Below are positions 51,862 through 59,867 of a stretch of DNA of 64,000 bases, piece by piece. The stretch is from contig JASDSY010000022.1 of the NCBI GenBank assembly GCA_041441465.1, positions 310,001 to 374,000 on the forward strand. The letters are read 5' to 3'. The position numbers and the translations under genes were made by a program. Within the stretch, counting starts at the first letter, position 1; the number at the start of each line of letters is the position of its first letter. The notes below the pieces were generated by a model. The model was not told the origin of the DNA. It did not search any database and saw nothing but the letters and a program-made list of their open reading frames with translations. The DNA comes from JASDSY01 sp041441465 (GTDB taxonomy: Bacteria; Muiribacteriota; UBA9980).

Positions 51862-53505
51862 TTATTTATTTTCTAATTCCATAGTGTTAAGAAGTTTTTG
51901 AGCTTCCTTATCGCCGTTTAACGATTCGAATTTAAGAGCTGACTGAACTTCTTCTCTTGTCGAAGGATCAGCTTTAACAACCATACCGCGTTTCGCGAAA
52001 ACTTCTTTTATTTTAGCTTCGTTGATTCCTCTGAAAAATTCTTTGTCGGCCGATATCAAAGCGTTTATACCATCGGTGAATTTCTGTTCTTTAATGCCTT
52101 TTAAGTAGTTTCTTGAGAAATGAACAAGTTTGTCAGAAACTTCGCCGCCGAGGGCTTTTCTCAGATCCCACAATGCTCCGCCGTAAACTATGCTGTCATA
52201 GTGAACTTCGTGCTGGATATTTTCAGGATAGTGGTAATTGTTTTCCATGTTTCTCAAGAATGGTTTGTTCATTTTCGCCATTGCCCATTCGCCGACAAGC
52301 GGATCGTTGCTGAGCGCGGATGCGAAGTAATCTGAAAATGCTTCGTTCATAGCGCCAGATTCGTTTCTGTATGGCATTGAAACCATAGCGCCGGTTACAG
52401 CGTGCGTATATTCATGATAAATAACGCTCTCTTCTTTTGAAAGGTCATTTAATCTGCTGCCGTCGCCGAAAGCAAATCCGCCTTCCATCGGTGAAAAATA
52501 AGCATTATCATAAGCGTCGCCGTAGTGAACTGTCGCTTTCATCGAACGGTCAAGGCCTGTAAAACCGAATTTTTCAGCATAATAGTCATGGATTTTATTT
52601 AAATGAAAGTAAACGTTAACTTCGTCAAAGTGTGTATCTTCAGGAGCGTAAACATAATTGCCGTTAGCGTCTGGAGCGGCAGGCGTAGAATCTTCGTTAA
52701 CAACGTTAGCCCATTTGCCGACCATGCCATTTGTACCTTTTAAGTTTAATATTTCTTCGTTTGTAACTTTGCATTTTAAAGGGTTGAGAAAATATACTGA
52801 ACCTTTAGCGTGGTTCATTACGTCATAGCTGTCAACAACGCCGCCGTTGTCAGCATTAACTACACATACAAAATCTCCGAGCGGAGCTTTCGAAGGAATC
52901 GACACTTTCCATACCGACAATGCTATTTTATTATTTTTTGTAAAAATGCAGTCCGAAGCACCGACTGTTCCTCTTAATTCCGTTGTTTTTACATATTCTT
53001 TAGCTATTTTTATTGCTTCATCTTTTGAAATCGAGTTTGAGCTGATAACGCCGTGCGTTACTCCAACTTTAGTAAGTCCGTTATTTACGCATACAACTTC
53101 GCCTGCGTTATTAACGTGAATTGAAATTTGCGAATCTAAAACTCTTTTACCTTTATTGTAATGATTGAAAACAACGTGCGCTATATTTTCTGATCTATCA
53201 ATCTGTTCAGGTTTCAAATCTTTTACATCTTCAATGTTTAACAATGCCGCATTTTTATTTAAAAATGCGATAGCCGATTTTAAAGCGTCGTTATTTACGC
53301 CTCTTTTTGCCGAATAAACTTCAGGGTCAGCAGCGCGCATACTCAAAATTTCTCCGTCAGCGCCGTAATTAACTACATAACGATTTCCGTTTTCTTCGTT
53401 AAATTTAATGAAATCAAGCGCTCTCTTGCCGGTGCCTGCAAACGCGATATTTGCCATATAAGCAATCAACGCGATAACCAATACTGATAATACTACTCTC
53501 TTCAT
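51862..53505 (-). CDS. Thermolysin-family (M4) secreted metalloprotease
   Basis: A 547-residue precursor of a secreted zinc endopeptidase. It has a signal peptide (VVLSVLVIALIAYMANIAFA), an FTP/PepSY pro-region (about 25-230, with SISKDEAIKIAKEYV and VCVVNADNGGVVDSYDVMNH) and the M4 catalytic domain: VIYHEYTHAVTG (HExxH), GAMNEAFSDYFA (third ligand Glu and metal-site helix) and HYDSIVYGGALWDLRKALG (the His that stabilises the transition state lies here). The ATG at 53505 with GGAGGGTGG upstream is clear. It is likely highly expressed, given the perfect promoter at 53545-53573; extracellular peptides would feed amino-acid fermentation. Confidence 0.95.
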   Translation of the reverse strand: MKRVVLSVLVIALIAYMANIAFAGTGKRALDFIKFNEENGNRYVVNYGADGEILSMRAADPEVYSAKRGVNNDALKSAIAFLNKNAALLNIEDVKDLKPEQIDRSENIAHVVFNHYNKGKRVLDSQISIHVNNAGEVVCVNNGLTKVGVTHGVISSNSISKDEAIKIAKEYVKTTELRGTVGASDCIFTKNNKIALSVWKVSIPSKAPLGDFVCVVNADNGGVVDSYDVMNHAKGSVYFLNPLKCKVTNEEILNLKGTNGMVGKWANVVNEDSTPAAPDANGNYVYAPEDTHFDEVNVYFHLNKIHDYYAEKFGFTGLDRSMKATVHYGDAYDNAYFSPMEGGFAFGDGSRLNDLSKEESVIYHEYTHAVTGAMVSMPYRNESGAMNEAFSDYFASALSNDPLVGEWAMAKMNKPFLRNMENNYHYPENIQHEVHYDSIVYGGALWDLRKALGGEVSDKLVHFSRNYLKGIKEQKFTDGINALISADKEFFRGINEAKIKEVFAKRGMVVKADPSTREEVQSALKFESLNGDKEAQKLLNTMELENK

Positions 53506-53544
53506 ACCACCCTCCAAAACACTTTAAAAATTTTGTGTATTAAA

Positions 53545-53573
53545 ATTATAAACTTTTTTTATGATGGTGTCAA
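53545..53573 (-). promoter_or_regulatory. Perfect consensus promoter of the M4 protease gene
   Basis: Minus-strand TTGACA (53568-53573), 17-bp spacer, TATAAT (53545-53550). Confidence 0.8.
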
Positions 53574-53915
53574 TAAATTTTATATATTTTTTTATTTTTT
53601 TGACCCTGTATAATTTAAGCACGCCGTTTCATGATATTACTTGAAATAACTCAGTTTAGTTCTATAATAATCTTCAAATTTAAAATATTTATTTAACCAA
53701 AAGAGTTACCATATACACTATAAATTAACTTAAGATTAAGAATTATAATATAATAAATTATACATTAATTTTTGTTAGAAATATCGCAGCTTTAAAATAA
53801 GCTTCATAAATACCGAGTCAGGTCTTTTAAAGTATAAAGCAGCTATAATAAAATTTATAAATTTATTTCGTTAATATACTTGAAAAAATTTAAATAATTA
53901 CTTACAATAAAGATC
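53574..53915. other. AT-rich intergenic stretch upstream of nrfH
   Basis: No gene is supported in these 342 bases. It must contain the nrfHA promoter, but several TATAAT-like hexamers occur without a well-spaced -35. A partial palindrome (CTTAAGATTAAG near 53730) only loosely recalls the hcp operator. Confidence 0.5.
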
Positions 53916-54407
53916 ATGATAAGCATAGTGACAAAAAAAATACTAGAACTTATTTATGCATATAAATTATATGCAGTGTTATTTCTCATTATCAGCGCCG
54001 CTTTCGGCGCCACCGCCGTCTGGGTCGTTTTTATGCCGGGCGGAATTTTTGAACATTCAGAATCGCCTGAATTTTGCGCATCCTGCCATCTTCATGAAAA
54101 GCACTACGACACATGGCGCAAAACCGGCGCACACAGCACAAAAAAATGTGTTGATTGCCACCTTCCCAATGACAACATAATAGAACATTTCGCCTGGAAA
54201 AGCATCGACGGCCTTCACGATGTCGCGCTTTTTTTCACCGGTAATTTTTCAGACGACCCGAAAGCCAGCGCACGCGCCAAAAATGTAATACAATCAAACT
54301 GCATAAGATGCCATAGCGAAATAGTATCGAAAATAGATTCCAAAAATCGCAATTGCTGGGACTGCCACAGGATATTTAATCATAAAACAGCCGGCATAAT
54401 CAAGTAA
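53916..54407 (+). CDS. nrfH: NrfH-type tetraheme cytochrome c
   Basis: Membrane quinol dehydrogenase that passes electrons to NrfA. The 163-residue protein has one N-terminal transmembrane helix (YAVLFLIISAAFGATAVWVVF) and four heme motifs: CASCH (54-58), CVDCH (78-82), CIRCH (129-133) and CWDCH (147-151), as in the NrfH/NapC family. It sits 155 bp upstream of nrfA. The ribosome site is weak (AATAAAGATC), so a lower translation than for nrfA is possible. Confidence 0.94.
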   Translation: MISIVTKKILELIYAYKLYAVLFLIISAAFGATAVWVVFMPGGIFEHSESPEFCASCHLHEKHYDTWRKTGAHSTKKCVDCHLPNDNIIEHFAWKSIDGLHDVALFFTGNFSDDPKASARAKNVIQSNCIRCHSEIVSKIDSKNRNCWDCHRIFNHKTAGIIK

Positions 54408-54562
54408 CACCTGGCAGACTCCGCTGATATCAACAATAATTGTTTTAAATATTTAGTCCTGCAAAAATTTAAGAAATAAAAAACAAAATCAGTAATAAAT
54501 AAGTTTTTAATTTTAAGATAATTTTTTTAAAATTTATATTGATAAAATAAAGGTGAAAAATC

Positions 54563-56059
54563 ATGAATTTAAAGAAAATTTTAGCAGCGGCGGCATTTTT
54601 AATAATGGCAGGCCTTATAGGAATCGTTTTTTTGATTTATATACTTACGCCTCCTAAAGCGGAGCCGGTAAAAACAAACATAATCAAACCCGGCGATTAT
54701 GAGCCGAAAATGTGGGGCGTAGACTACCCGCATGAATATGACACCTGGCAAAAAACAAAAGAGCCGCGCCCGGCAGGCAAGAGCAAATACAAGAAAGGCT
54801 TCGACACCGATAATATCACTTACGATAAATTAAGCGAATTCCCTTATATGGCATTATTATTTAACGGCTGGGGATTCGGCATAGAATATAACGAACCGCG
54901 CGGACATCATTATATGTTAATCGACCAATCCGAAATCGATCAAACGCGAGTCAAAGCAGGGGGCGCGTGTCTTACCTGCAAATCGCCATACATGAACGAA
55001 CTTGTAAAAAAATATAAAAGCGATATATTCAAAATGCCTTATATGGAAGCGGTTTCAAAAATCCCTGAATACCATAGAACGCTTGGCGCGGCATGCATCG
55101 ATTGCCACGATAACACAACACTGGAGCCAAAAGTTACGAAGTGGACTTTAAAAGAAGGACTCGCGGCGATAGGCCATGAAAATCCGACCAGGCAGGAACT
55201 CAGAACGCTCGTCTGCGCGCAGTGCCACGTAACTTATGTCATTCCAAAAGACGGCGAAATGAAATCGACGAACGTTGTTTTTCCTTGGAAAAATGGTAAA
55301 TTCGGCGATATATCAATTGAAAATATAATAAAATTCATAAAGAGCGACCCGGCCAATCTCGAATGGAAACAGTCAGTAACCGGCTTCAAGCTGGGTTTCA
55401 TCAGACACCCTGAATTCGAGCTTTTCTCTAAAGGAAGCGTTCACTTCAAAGCGCAGGCTGCTTGCGCAGACTGCCATATGCCTTATAAAAGGGTCGGCGC
55501 AAGTAAAATATCGGACCACAACATAATGAGTCCGTTAAAAGACGATCTTCGCGCATGCCTTCAGTGCCACGCGGAAACCCCGGAGTGGCTGAAAGAACGC
55601 GTAATCGCCATACAGGACCGCACAATGAGCCTGACTTCAAGGGCCGGCTACGCCACGGCAAAAGCCGCAAAATTATTTGAAATGGCGAATAAATCTGCCG
55701 AAACAGGCAAAACAGTCGAAACTGCGCTTTACCAGAAAGCTAAGGATTTTTATGAAGAAGCGTTTTACAGGACGACATTTCTTGGCGCCGAAAACTCGCT
55801 CGGATTCCATAATCCGCAGGAAGCTATGCGAATCGCCGGCGACGCTGTGGCGTTTGCCGGAAAAGCGGAAAGCCTCCTGCGCCAGGGCCTTGAAAAAGCC
55901 GGAGTAACCGTGCCTTCGGAAATAAATCTTGAATTATCGAAATATTTATCAGAACGCGGAACTAAAAAATTAAATTTTAAATCTGAACAAGAATTCAACG
56001 ATCCTTATGGATTAGAAAGCATTTTCACGCCGCCTCAATCAAAAGGCATCATAAAATAA
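54563..56059 (+). CDS. nrfA: Pentaheme cytochrome c nitrite reductase
   Basis: Reduces nitrite to ammonium with six electrons at the outer face of the membrane. The 498-residue protein has an N-terminal membrane anchor or uncleaved signal (AAAAFLIMAGLIGIVFLIYIL). The active-site heme motif is CLTCK (136-140), with lysine as axial ligand, and four classical sites are CIDCH (178-182), CAQCH (218-222), CADCH (301-305) and CLQCH (332-336). SDHNIMSP supplies a distal His. The ATG has AAAGGTGAAAA upstream. With NrfH and Hcp it gives the cell a route for nitrite and reactive nitrogen detoxification or respiration. Confidence 0.97.
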   Translation: MNLKKILAAAAFLIMAGLIGIVFLIYILTPPKAEPVKTNIIKPGDYEPKMWGVDYPHEYDTWQKTKEPRPAGKSKYKKGFDTDNITYDKLSEFPYMALLFNGWGFGIEYNEPRGHHYMLIDQSEIDQTRVKAGGACLTCKSPYMNELVKKYKSDIFKMPYMEAVSKIPEYHRTLGAACIDCHDNTTLEPKVTKWTLKEGLAAIGHENPTRQELRTLVCAQCHVTYVIPKDGEMKSTNVVFPWKNGKFGDISIENIIKFIKSDPANLEWKQSVTGFKLGFIRHPEFELFSKGSVHFKAQAACADCHMPYKRVGASKISDHNIMSPLKDDLRACLQCHAETPEWLKERVIAIQDRTMSLTSRAGYATAKAAKLFEMANKSAETGKTVETALYQKAKDFYEEAFYRTTFLGAENSLGFHNPQEAMRIAGDAVAFAGKAESLLRQGLEKAGVTVPSEINLELSKYLSERGTKKLNFKSEQEFNDPYGLESIFTPPQSKGIIK

Positions 56060-56090
56060 AACTATTTTTTTATTTTTATTCATTTACGGG

Positions 56091-56190
56091 TTGACATAAA
56101 TTTTAATTCCTGTTATAATAAATTTTAGTTGATTGATTCAAATTATTTATTTCACTTATCGTGATATGATTATTTTGTATCAATCTTTTT
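56091..56190 (+). ncRNA. Candidate small RNA 1 (promoter 56091, RNA about 56126-56190)
   Basis: A perfect promoter TTGACA (56091-56096), 17 bp, TATAAT (56114-56119) predicts a start near 56126. The transcript would fold as a long imperfect hairpin: GATTGAT (56131-56137) with ATCAATC (56179-56185), an inner CAAA/TTTG helix and a TCAC/GTGA apical stem. It ends in TTTTT (56186-56190). There is no ORF in it. The class is not recognised. Confidence 0.5.
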
Positions 56191-56200
56191 ATAATAGATA

Positions 56201-56361
56201 TTGACAAAATTATAATATATTCTTAATTAAATAAGATTGTTTCACTTTAACGCATTTAAAGATGTCAGTGTTGTTTATTCCTTCTCCGGGGAAATGTGGC
56301 AACAATTACTATATTCATGTCAATGAGTATAGTATCGAAGTGAGACAATCTTACTTTTTTT
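56201..56361 (+). ncRNA. Candidate small RNA 2 (promoter 56201, RNA about 56233-56361)
   Basis: TTGACA at 56201-56206 predicts a start near 56235; the -10 is AT-rich but not consensus. The RNA is closed by a 15-bp stem (one G-U): AAGATTGTTTCACTT (56233-56247) with AAGTGAGACAATCTT (56338-56352), followed by a T-tract (56355-56360). Inside are an 11-bp hairpin ACTATATTCAT-GTCA-ATGAGTATAGT and a GTTG...CAAC helix around TTCC/GGAA. The branched layout is not a simple terminator. It does not match 4.5S, tmRNA or a riboswitch I know; 6S-like is conceivable but it is short for that. Confidence 0.5.
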
Positions 56362-56462
56362 ATAAATAAAAACTTTTCATAAAATTCTTTAAAAGCCATA
56401 TTAATTTTTTCACAAATTATTCCGATAAATTTATTAAATGAATTTTTTCGGAGGCGCTCAAC

Positions 56463-56600
56463 ATGGAATTAAAACTCGATAACACTTCAGTATTAAGAGA
56501 TTTATACAGTTTAAAAAAACAATCGTTAAACGGCGACCAGCTTTTTATAGTTAATAAATTCATTTCATATCTTGAAAATTCAGTTGTAACAAGAAAATAA
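56463..56600 (+). CDS. Small ORF, 45 aa
   Basis: ATG with GGAGGCG upstream encodes a 45-residue helical-looking protein beginning MELKLDNTSVLRDLYSLKK and ending SVVTRK. There is no hydrophobic segment. It is not recognised. It lies between the candidate RNAs and the racemase-like gene. Confidence 0.45.
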   Translation: MELKLDNTSVLRDLYSLKKQSLNGDQLFIVNKFISYLENSVVTRK

Positions 56601-56732
56601 CTTTATTAAATTCTCCTAACAGGTCAGTTTACTTTTACTAATGAAGTGAAATGGCTTTTTTCATTAAAACTCCTTTACTTTACAGGCCTTGAATTTTAAA
56701 TTCACGGCTTATTTTTTTTGGAAGTGAATAAA

Positions 56733-57860
56733 TTGTATAAACAAACGGGTAGCATTTTTGAATATCCCAAAATTATAATAGACAAAAAAAAATTATACGA
56801 TAACTGCAGCTTAATTATTAACAGGTTCGCCAAAAAAAATATAACCGTCAATCCTGTCATTAAAGCTCTTGCCGGGTTTATGCCTGCCGTCTTACCGATT
56901 GTTTCGACTCACCCGGCATGCATATTAGATTCATGCATTCATAACCTGCATTCACTTGGCAATGTTTTATTAAAAAAAAATATACAAATAAAAACAGGAA
57001 TAATTAAATTACCGTCGCAATGCGAGTCGGAAAGTTTTAATTTTGATAAGTTCACGCCGGATTATCAATATGTTTCAGATATCAGCCATATTGATATGGT
57101 CGCAAAATATTATAATAAAGGCCGTAAAAAAACCGGAATCATAATAATGGCAGACAGCGGCGATTTGCGTGAAGGCGTTCCGCTCAATGAACTTGACTGC
57201 TTTTTAAAAAAGGCGCTGGCGATAAAAAACGCGGATATAAAAGGAATAGCTACCAATCATGCTTGTTTTTCAGGAATAGTCCCGACAAATGCAAACCTTA
57301 ATTACTTCATGGATATGGTCGAGAAAGCCGAAAAAAGAAATAAATTTGAATTCGAGATAATTTCCGGCGGAAACAGCTCATTAATCGGTCTCATAGAAAA
57401 TAATAAAATACCAGAACGCATAAACAACGTGCGGATAGGCGAAGCTATATTACTCGGTACGGACGTGCTTACAAGGCAGCCGATCAAATGGCTAAATCAG
57501 GGAGTATTCAAGGCAAGGGCGGAAATCCTGGAATACCGTGAAAAAGAAGCCATAATAGAAGGGATAAGAACACAAAACGCTTTCGCCGAAATTTTAAACG
57601 TAAACAGCAGCTTCACCGGCGGCAAGCTTCATAAAAGAGCGCTTTTAAATCTCGGCAAGCGGCATTTCATGGTTAACGGAATAAAACCGCTCAATAAAGG
57701 AATTTATGTCGTCGGCGCATCGTCCGATTATACAATACTTGATATGACAGGCGGCAAAGAAGCGAAACATCCCGAGTTCATCGAACTCGAACTTGACTAT
57801 CCGGCGCTTATGAGCGTCATGCAAGTCATAGGAAAAAATATCAATTTCGAAATCATATAA
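56733..57860 (+). CDS. Ornithine/alanine racemase family PLP enzyme (Orr/YhfX-like)
   Basis: A protein of about 375 residues with the fold-type III (alanine racemase N-domain) barrel. YPKIIIDKKKLYDNC starts it, VNPVIKALAG holds the PLP Lys, IIIMADSGDLREGVP, IISGGNSSL and NNVRIGEAILLGTD are the typical Orr-family segments, and the C-terminal part is a beta domain. Family members racemise ornithine or related amino acids. The start is uncertain: a TTG at 56733 is best placed after GGAAGTG, though TTG 56718 or GTG 56724 remain possible. Single gene; amino-acid racemisation would suit a peptide/amino-acid fermenter. Confidence 0.8.
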   Translation: MYKQTGSIFEYPKIIIDKKKLYDNCSLIINRFAKKNITVNPVIKALAGFMPAVLPIVSTHPACILDSCIHNLHSLGNVLLKKNIQIKTGIIKLPSQCESESFNFDKFTPDYQYVSDISHIDMVAKYYNKGRKKTGIIIMADSGDLREGVPLNELDCFLKKALAIKNADIKGIATNHACFSGIVPTNANLNYFMDMVEKAEKRNKFEFEIISGGNSSLIGLIENNKIPERINNVRIGEAILLGTDVLTRQPIKWLNQGVFKARAEILEYREKEAIIEGIRTQNAFAEILNVNSSFTGGKLHKRALLNLGKRHFMVNGIKPLNKGIYVVGASSDYTILDMTGGKEAKHPEFIELELDYPALMSVMQVIGKNINFEII

Positions 57861-58036
57861 ATTCAACTAATGTCTAAAAACATATTTTAAAAAATAAAAA
57901 AACTTAACTATCAAATCCAAATGTAAGGAATGGTAATTAAGCTTTTTTAGGTAAATAAATTTTACATAATCCGGCTAAATAAAAAAATCTCGACTGAAAA
58001 TTTATAGAGACATTAAAATAAAACGCCGGCGGCAGT

Positions 58037-58582
58037 TCATAATCCGAGTTCGGCGCTTATAGTGCGCATCGCCTCGAGCGAACCTGCAATGAAATCCTTC
58101 AAGGATATGCCCATCTTTTCGATAGCTATTATATTCTCACGTTTCGCTCCGGCGGCGAATCGTTTTTCGTTGAATCTTTTCATTATGAACTCCGCGTCAA
58201 TAGAAGAAAGTTTCTTATCGGGATGGATCAATGCACCGGCGACAATTAAGCCGGTTACCTGATCGGCCGAAAATAAGACGCGCGACATCTCATCGCCTTC
58301 AGGAGCAGTTTTAGCGTGATTTGCAACCGCTTCTATTACATCAGCGCTTACCATGTTATTTTTTAATATTTCAGCGCTTTTTTTACCGTGCAATCCGGGA
58401 CATTCCTTTGTCAATTCGACATCTATATCATGTATAAGCCCGGCCAATGCCCACTTTTCAGAATCTCCGCCAAACCTTGGCGCATAATGCCTCATTACCG
58501 CTTCAGTAGAAATCATGTGTTTTATCAAGTTTTTATTTTTTACGTATTCCGACAAAAGCTTCATAACATCATTTCTTTGCAT
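58037..58582 (-). CDS. HD-domain phosphohydrolase-like protein
   Basis: A 181-residue cytoplasmic HD-domain protein of the HDIG-type family: the first His lies in HMISTEAVMRHYA, then LAGLIHDIDVE (HD pair), HGKKSAEIL and VANHAKTAPEGDEMSRVLFSADQVTGLI supply further metal ligands. Such short proteins hydrolyse nucleotides or phosphoesters; substrate unknown. The ATG at 58582 has GGGGAGA upstream. It is divergent from the RND operon, so regulatory palindromes between them could serve either gene. Confidence 0.87.
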   Translation of the reverse strand: MQRNDVMKLLSEYVKNKNLIKHMISTEAVMRHYAPRFGGDSEKWALAGLIHDIDVELTKECPGLHGKKSAEILKNNMVSADVIEAVANHAKTAPEGDEMSRVLFSADQVTGLIVAGALIHPDKKLSSIDAEFIMKRFNEKRFAAGAKRENIIAIEKMGISLKDFIAGSLEAMRTISAELGL

Positions 58583-58744
58583 ATCAAATCTCCCCGTCAA
58601 GTTTTTCTTAAATTCAATTTTGAGCCGTAACGGCCCCGAAAAATATCATACCGATAATTTTAATACAAATACCGCATATTAATGATTCCGATGAATATGA
58701 TATATATCAAAACCGCGGTTAAGAAAATTCAATAAATTTCCTTG

Positions 58745-58806
58745 TATGATTTATATCATATTTCCGCAAAAAACGCAACTTTACATTTTTATGAATAATA
58801 ATTCAT
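58745..58806. promoter_or_regulatory. Palindromes upstream of the RND operon
   Basis: TATGAT-TTAT-ATCATA at 58745-58760 and ATGAA-TAATAA-TTCAT at 58791-58806 are perfect inverted repeats. The second shares its half-sites and 6-bp spacing with the one at 58860-58875. Confidence 0.5.
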
Positions 58807-58821
58807 TACATCCAATCCGTA

Positions 58822-58881
58822 TTGACAAGATTATAGCGTATGGTGTATAATATTTTTTTATGAAATACTGTTCATAAAAAA
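58822..58881 (+). promoter_or_regulatory. RND operon promoter with overlapping operator
   Basis: TTGACA (58822-58827), 18-bp spacer, TATAAT (58846-58851); start near 58858. A perfect inverted repeat TTTTTTATGAA-ATACTG-TTCATAAAAAA spans 58854-58881 and covers the start, so a repressor bound there would block transcription. TetR-type control is inferred; no regulator gene is in the window. The rest of 58583-58948 is AT-rich with a further TGATATATATCA palindrome at 58698-58709. Confidence 0.65.
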
Positions 58882-58948
58882 TAAAAAAAGCCGATAAAAA
58901 CAAAAGTAATTTAAAAAATCAGTCAAAAAGGCGAGGTCGTTAATTTTT

Positions 58949-59833
58949 ATGAAAAGAGCGTTATTTTTTATTGTAATTACCATGACATTATTAATACCGA
59001 ACGTGCAAATCAGCGGCGGATTTAAATTAACCTTTGAAAATAAGGCGTTTGCTTCATATGAAAGCCGCGTCGGAGAACAAATCGATATCTACGGAATTAC
59101 GGCGCCGTTTAAAAAAGTAGACATAGCCGCAAAAGCAGCCGGCACCATTGAATCTCTTGATTTTTCCGAAGGAAGTAAAGTAAACGCCGGCGATACGCTG
59201 TTTAAAATAGACGGCTCTGATTATGAATTACAGGTCAAGCTTTCAAAAACGCAGGTTGAAAAAGCTAATGTAGAGCTTTGCAAAGCGGTATCCGATTTCA
59301 ACAGGATAGAAGCGCTTTATCAGTCAAAGTATACGACGCGTCAGAATTTCGACAATGCCAGGTTCGCAGTCAGCGCGGCACGGGCAAACCTTAATACAGC
59401 AGAAGCCAATTTAAGGATCGCCCAAACCGCGCTTTCAAATACGCTGGTCAAATCGCCTGTATGCGGAGTCATATCCGTCAAATATAAAGAAAAAGGCGAT
59501 TTCATAGATAAAGGCAGACCGGTCCTCGAAATAATGGATATAAGCATAATAAAGGCAAAATTAAAAATACCGGAACACGCGTTAAATTCAATCAAAAAAG
59601 GCAATATACTTGATGTTTCGATTGACGCATACCCGGCCGAAAATTTCAGCGCCGAAATTTATGAAATAAAACCGGTAGGCGATTGGCAAACCCATTTCTT
59701 TGAAATATCAGCTTTAATAAGTAATCCGGATCAAAAAATTAAGACCGGCATGTTTTTGAAATCAAAGATAATTCTTGACAACAACAGTCAAAAAAATTAT
59801 AGTATATTAAGAATTAATAACAATAATTACTAA
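58949..59833 (+). CDS. RND efflux membrane fusion protein (first copy)
   Basis: A 294-residue periplasmic adaptor joining an RND pump to an outer-membrane channel. It has a signal peptide (LFFIVITMTLLIPNVQIS), then the lipoyl-like half VDIAAKAAGTIESLDFSEGSKVNAGDTLFKID, a helical hairpin (about 95-160), and the second lipoyl half LVKSPVCGVISVKYKEKGDFIDKGRPVLEI. A beta-barrel domain follows, with GNILDVSIDAYPAENFSAEIYEI. It is shorter than AcrA and lacks its C-terminal membrane-proximal domain. It is 34 bp upstream of the RND gene, with a strong promoter and operator. A paralogue of the same length lies downstream of the pump. Confidence 0.9.
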   Translation: MKRALFFIVITMTLLIPNVQISGGFKLTFENKAFASYESRVGEQIDIYGITAPFKKVDIAAKAAGTIESLDFSEGSKVNAGDTLFKIDGSDYELQVKLSKTQVEKANVELCKAVSDFNRIEALYQSKYTTRQNFDNARFAVSAARANLNTAEANLRIAQTALSNTLVKSPVCGVISVKYKEKGDFIDKGRPVLEIMDISIIKAKLKIPEHALNSIKKGNILDVSIDAYPAENFSAEIYEIKPVGDWQTHFFEISALISNPDQKIKTGMFLKSKIILDNNSQKNYSILRINNNNY

Positions 59834-59867
59834 CTTATTATAAAACACATTAAGGGAGAACTGAAAA

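Noticed and set aside
53608..53625. TTGACC followed by TATAAT upstream of nrfH as a promoter
   Set aside because: The two hexamers are only 3 bp apart, which cannot form a sigma-70 promoter.
53720..53745. CTTAAGATTAAG near nrfH as a third copy of the hcp-type operator
   Set aside because: Only TTAAC-TTAA-GATTAA can be aligned to TTGAC-TTAA-GTCAA, with substitutions and an insertion; too weak to claim.
56233..56352. Identification of the branched RNA as 6S, 4.5S or a riboswitch
   Set aside because: It is too short for typical 6S, lacks the conserved SRP domain IV sequence, and no riboswitch consensus I know fits. It is left as an unclassified candidate.
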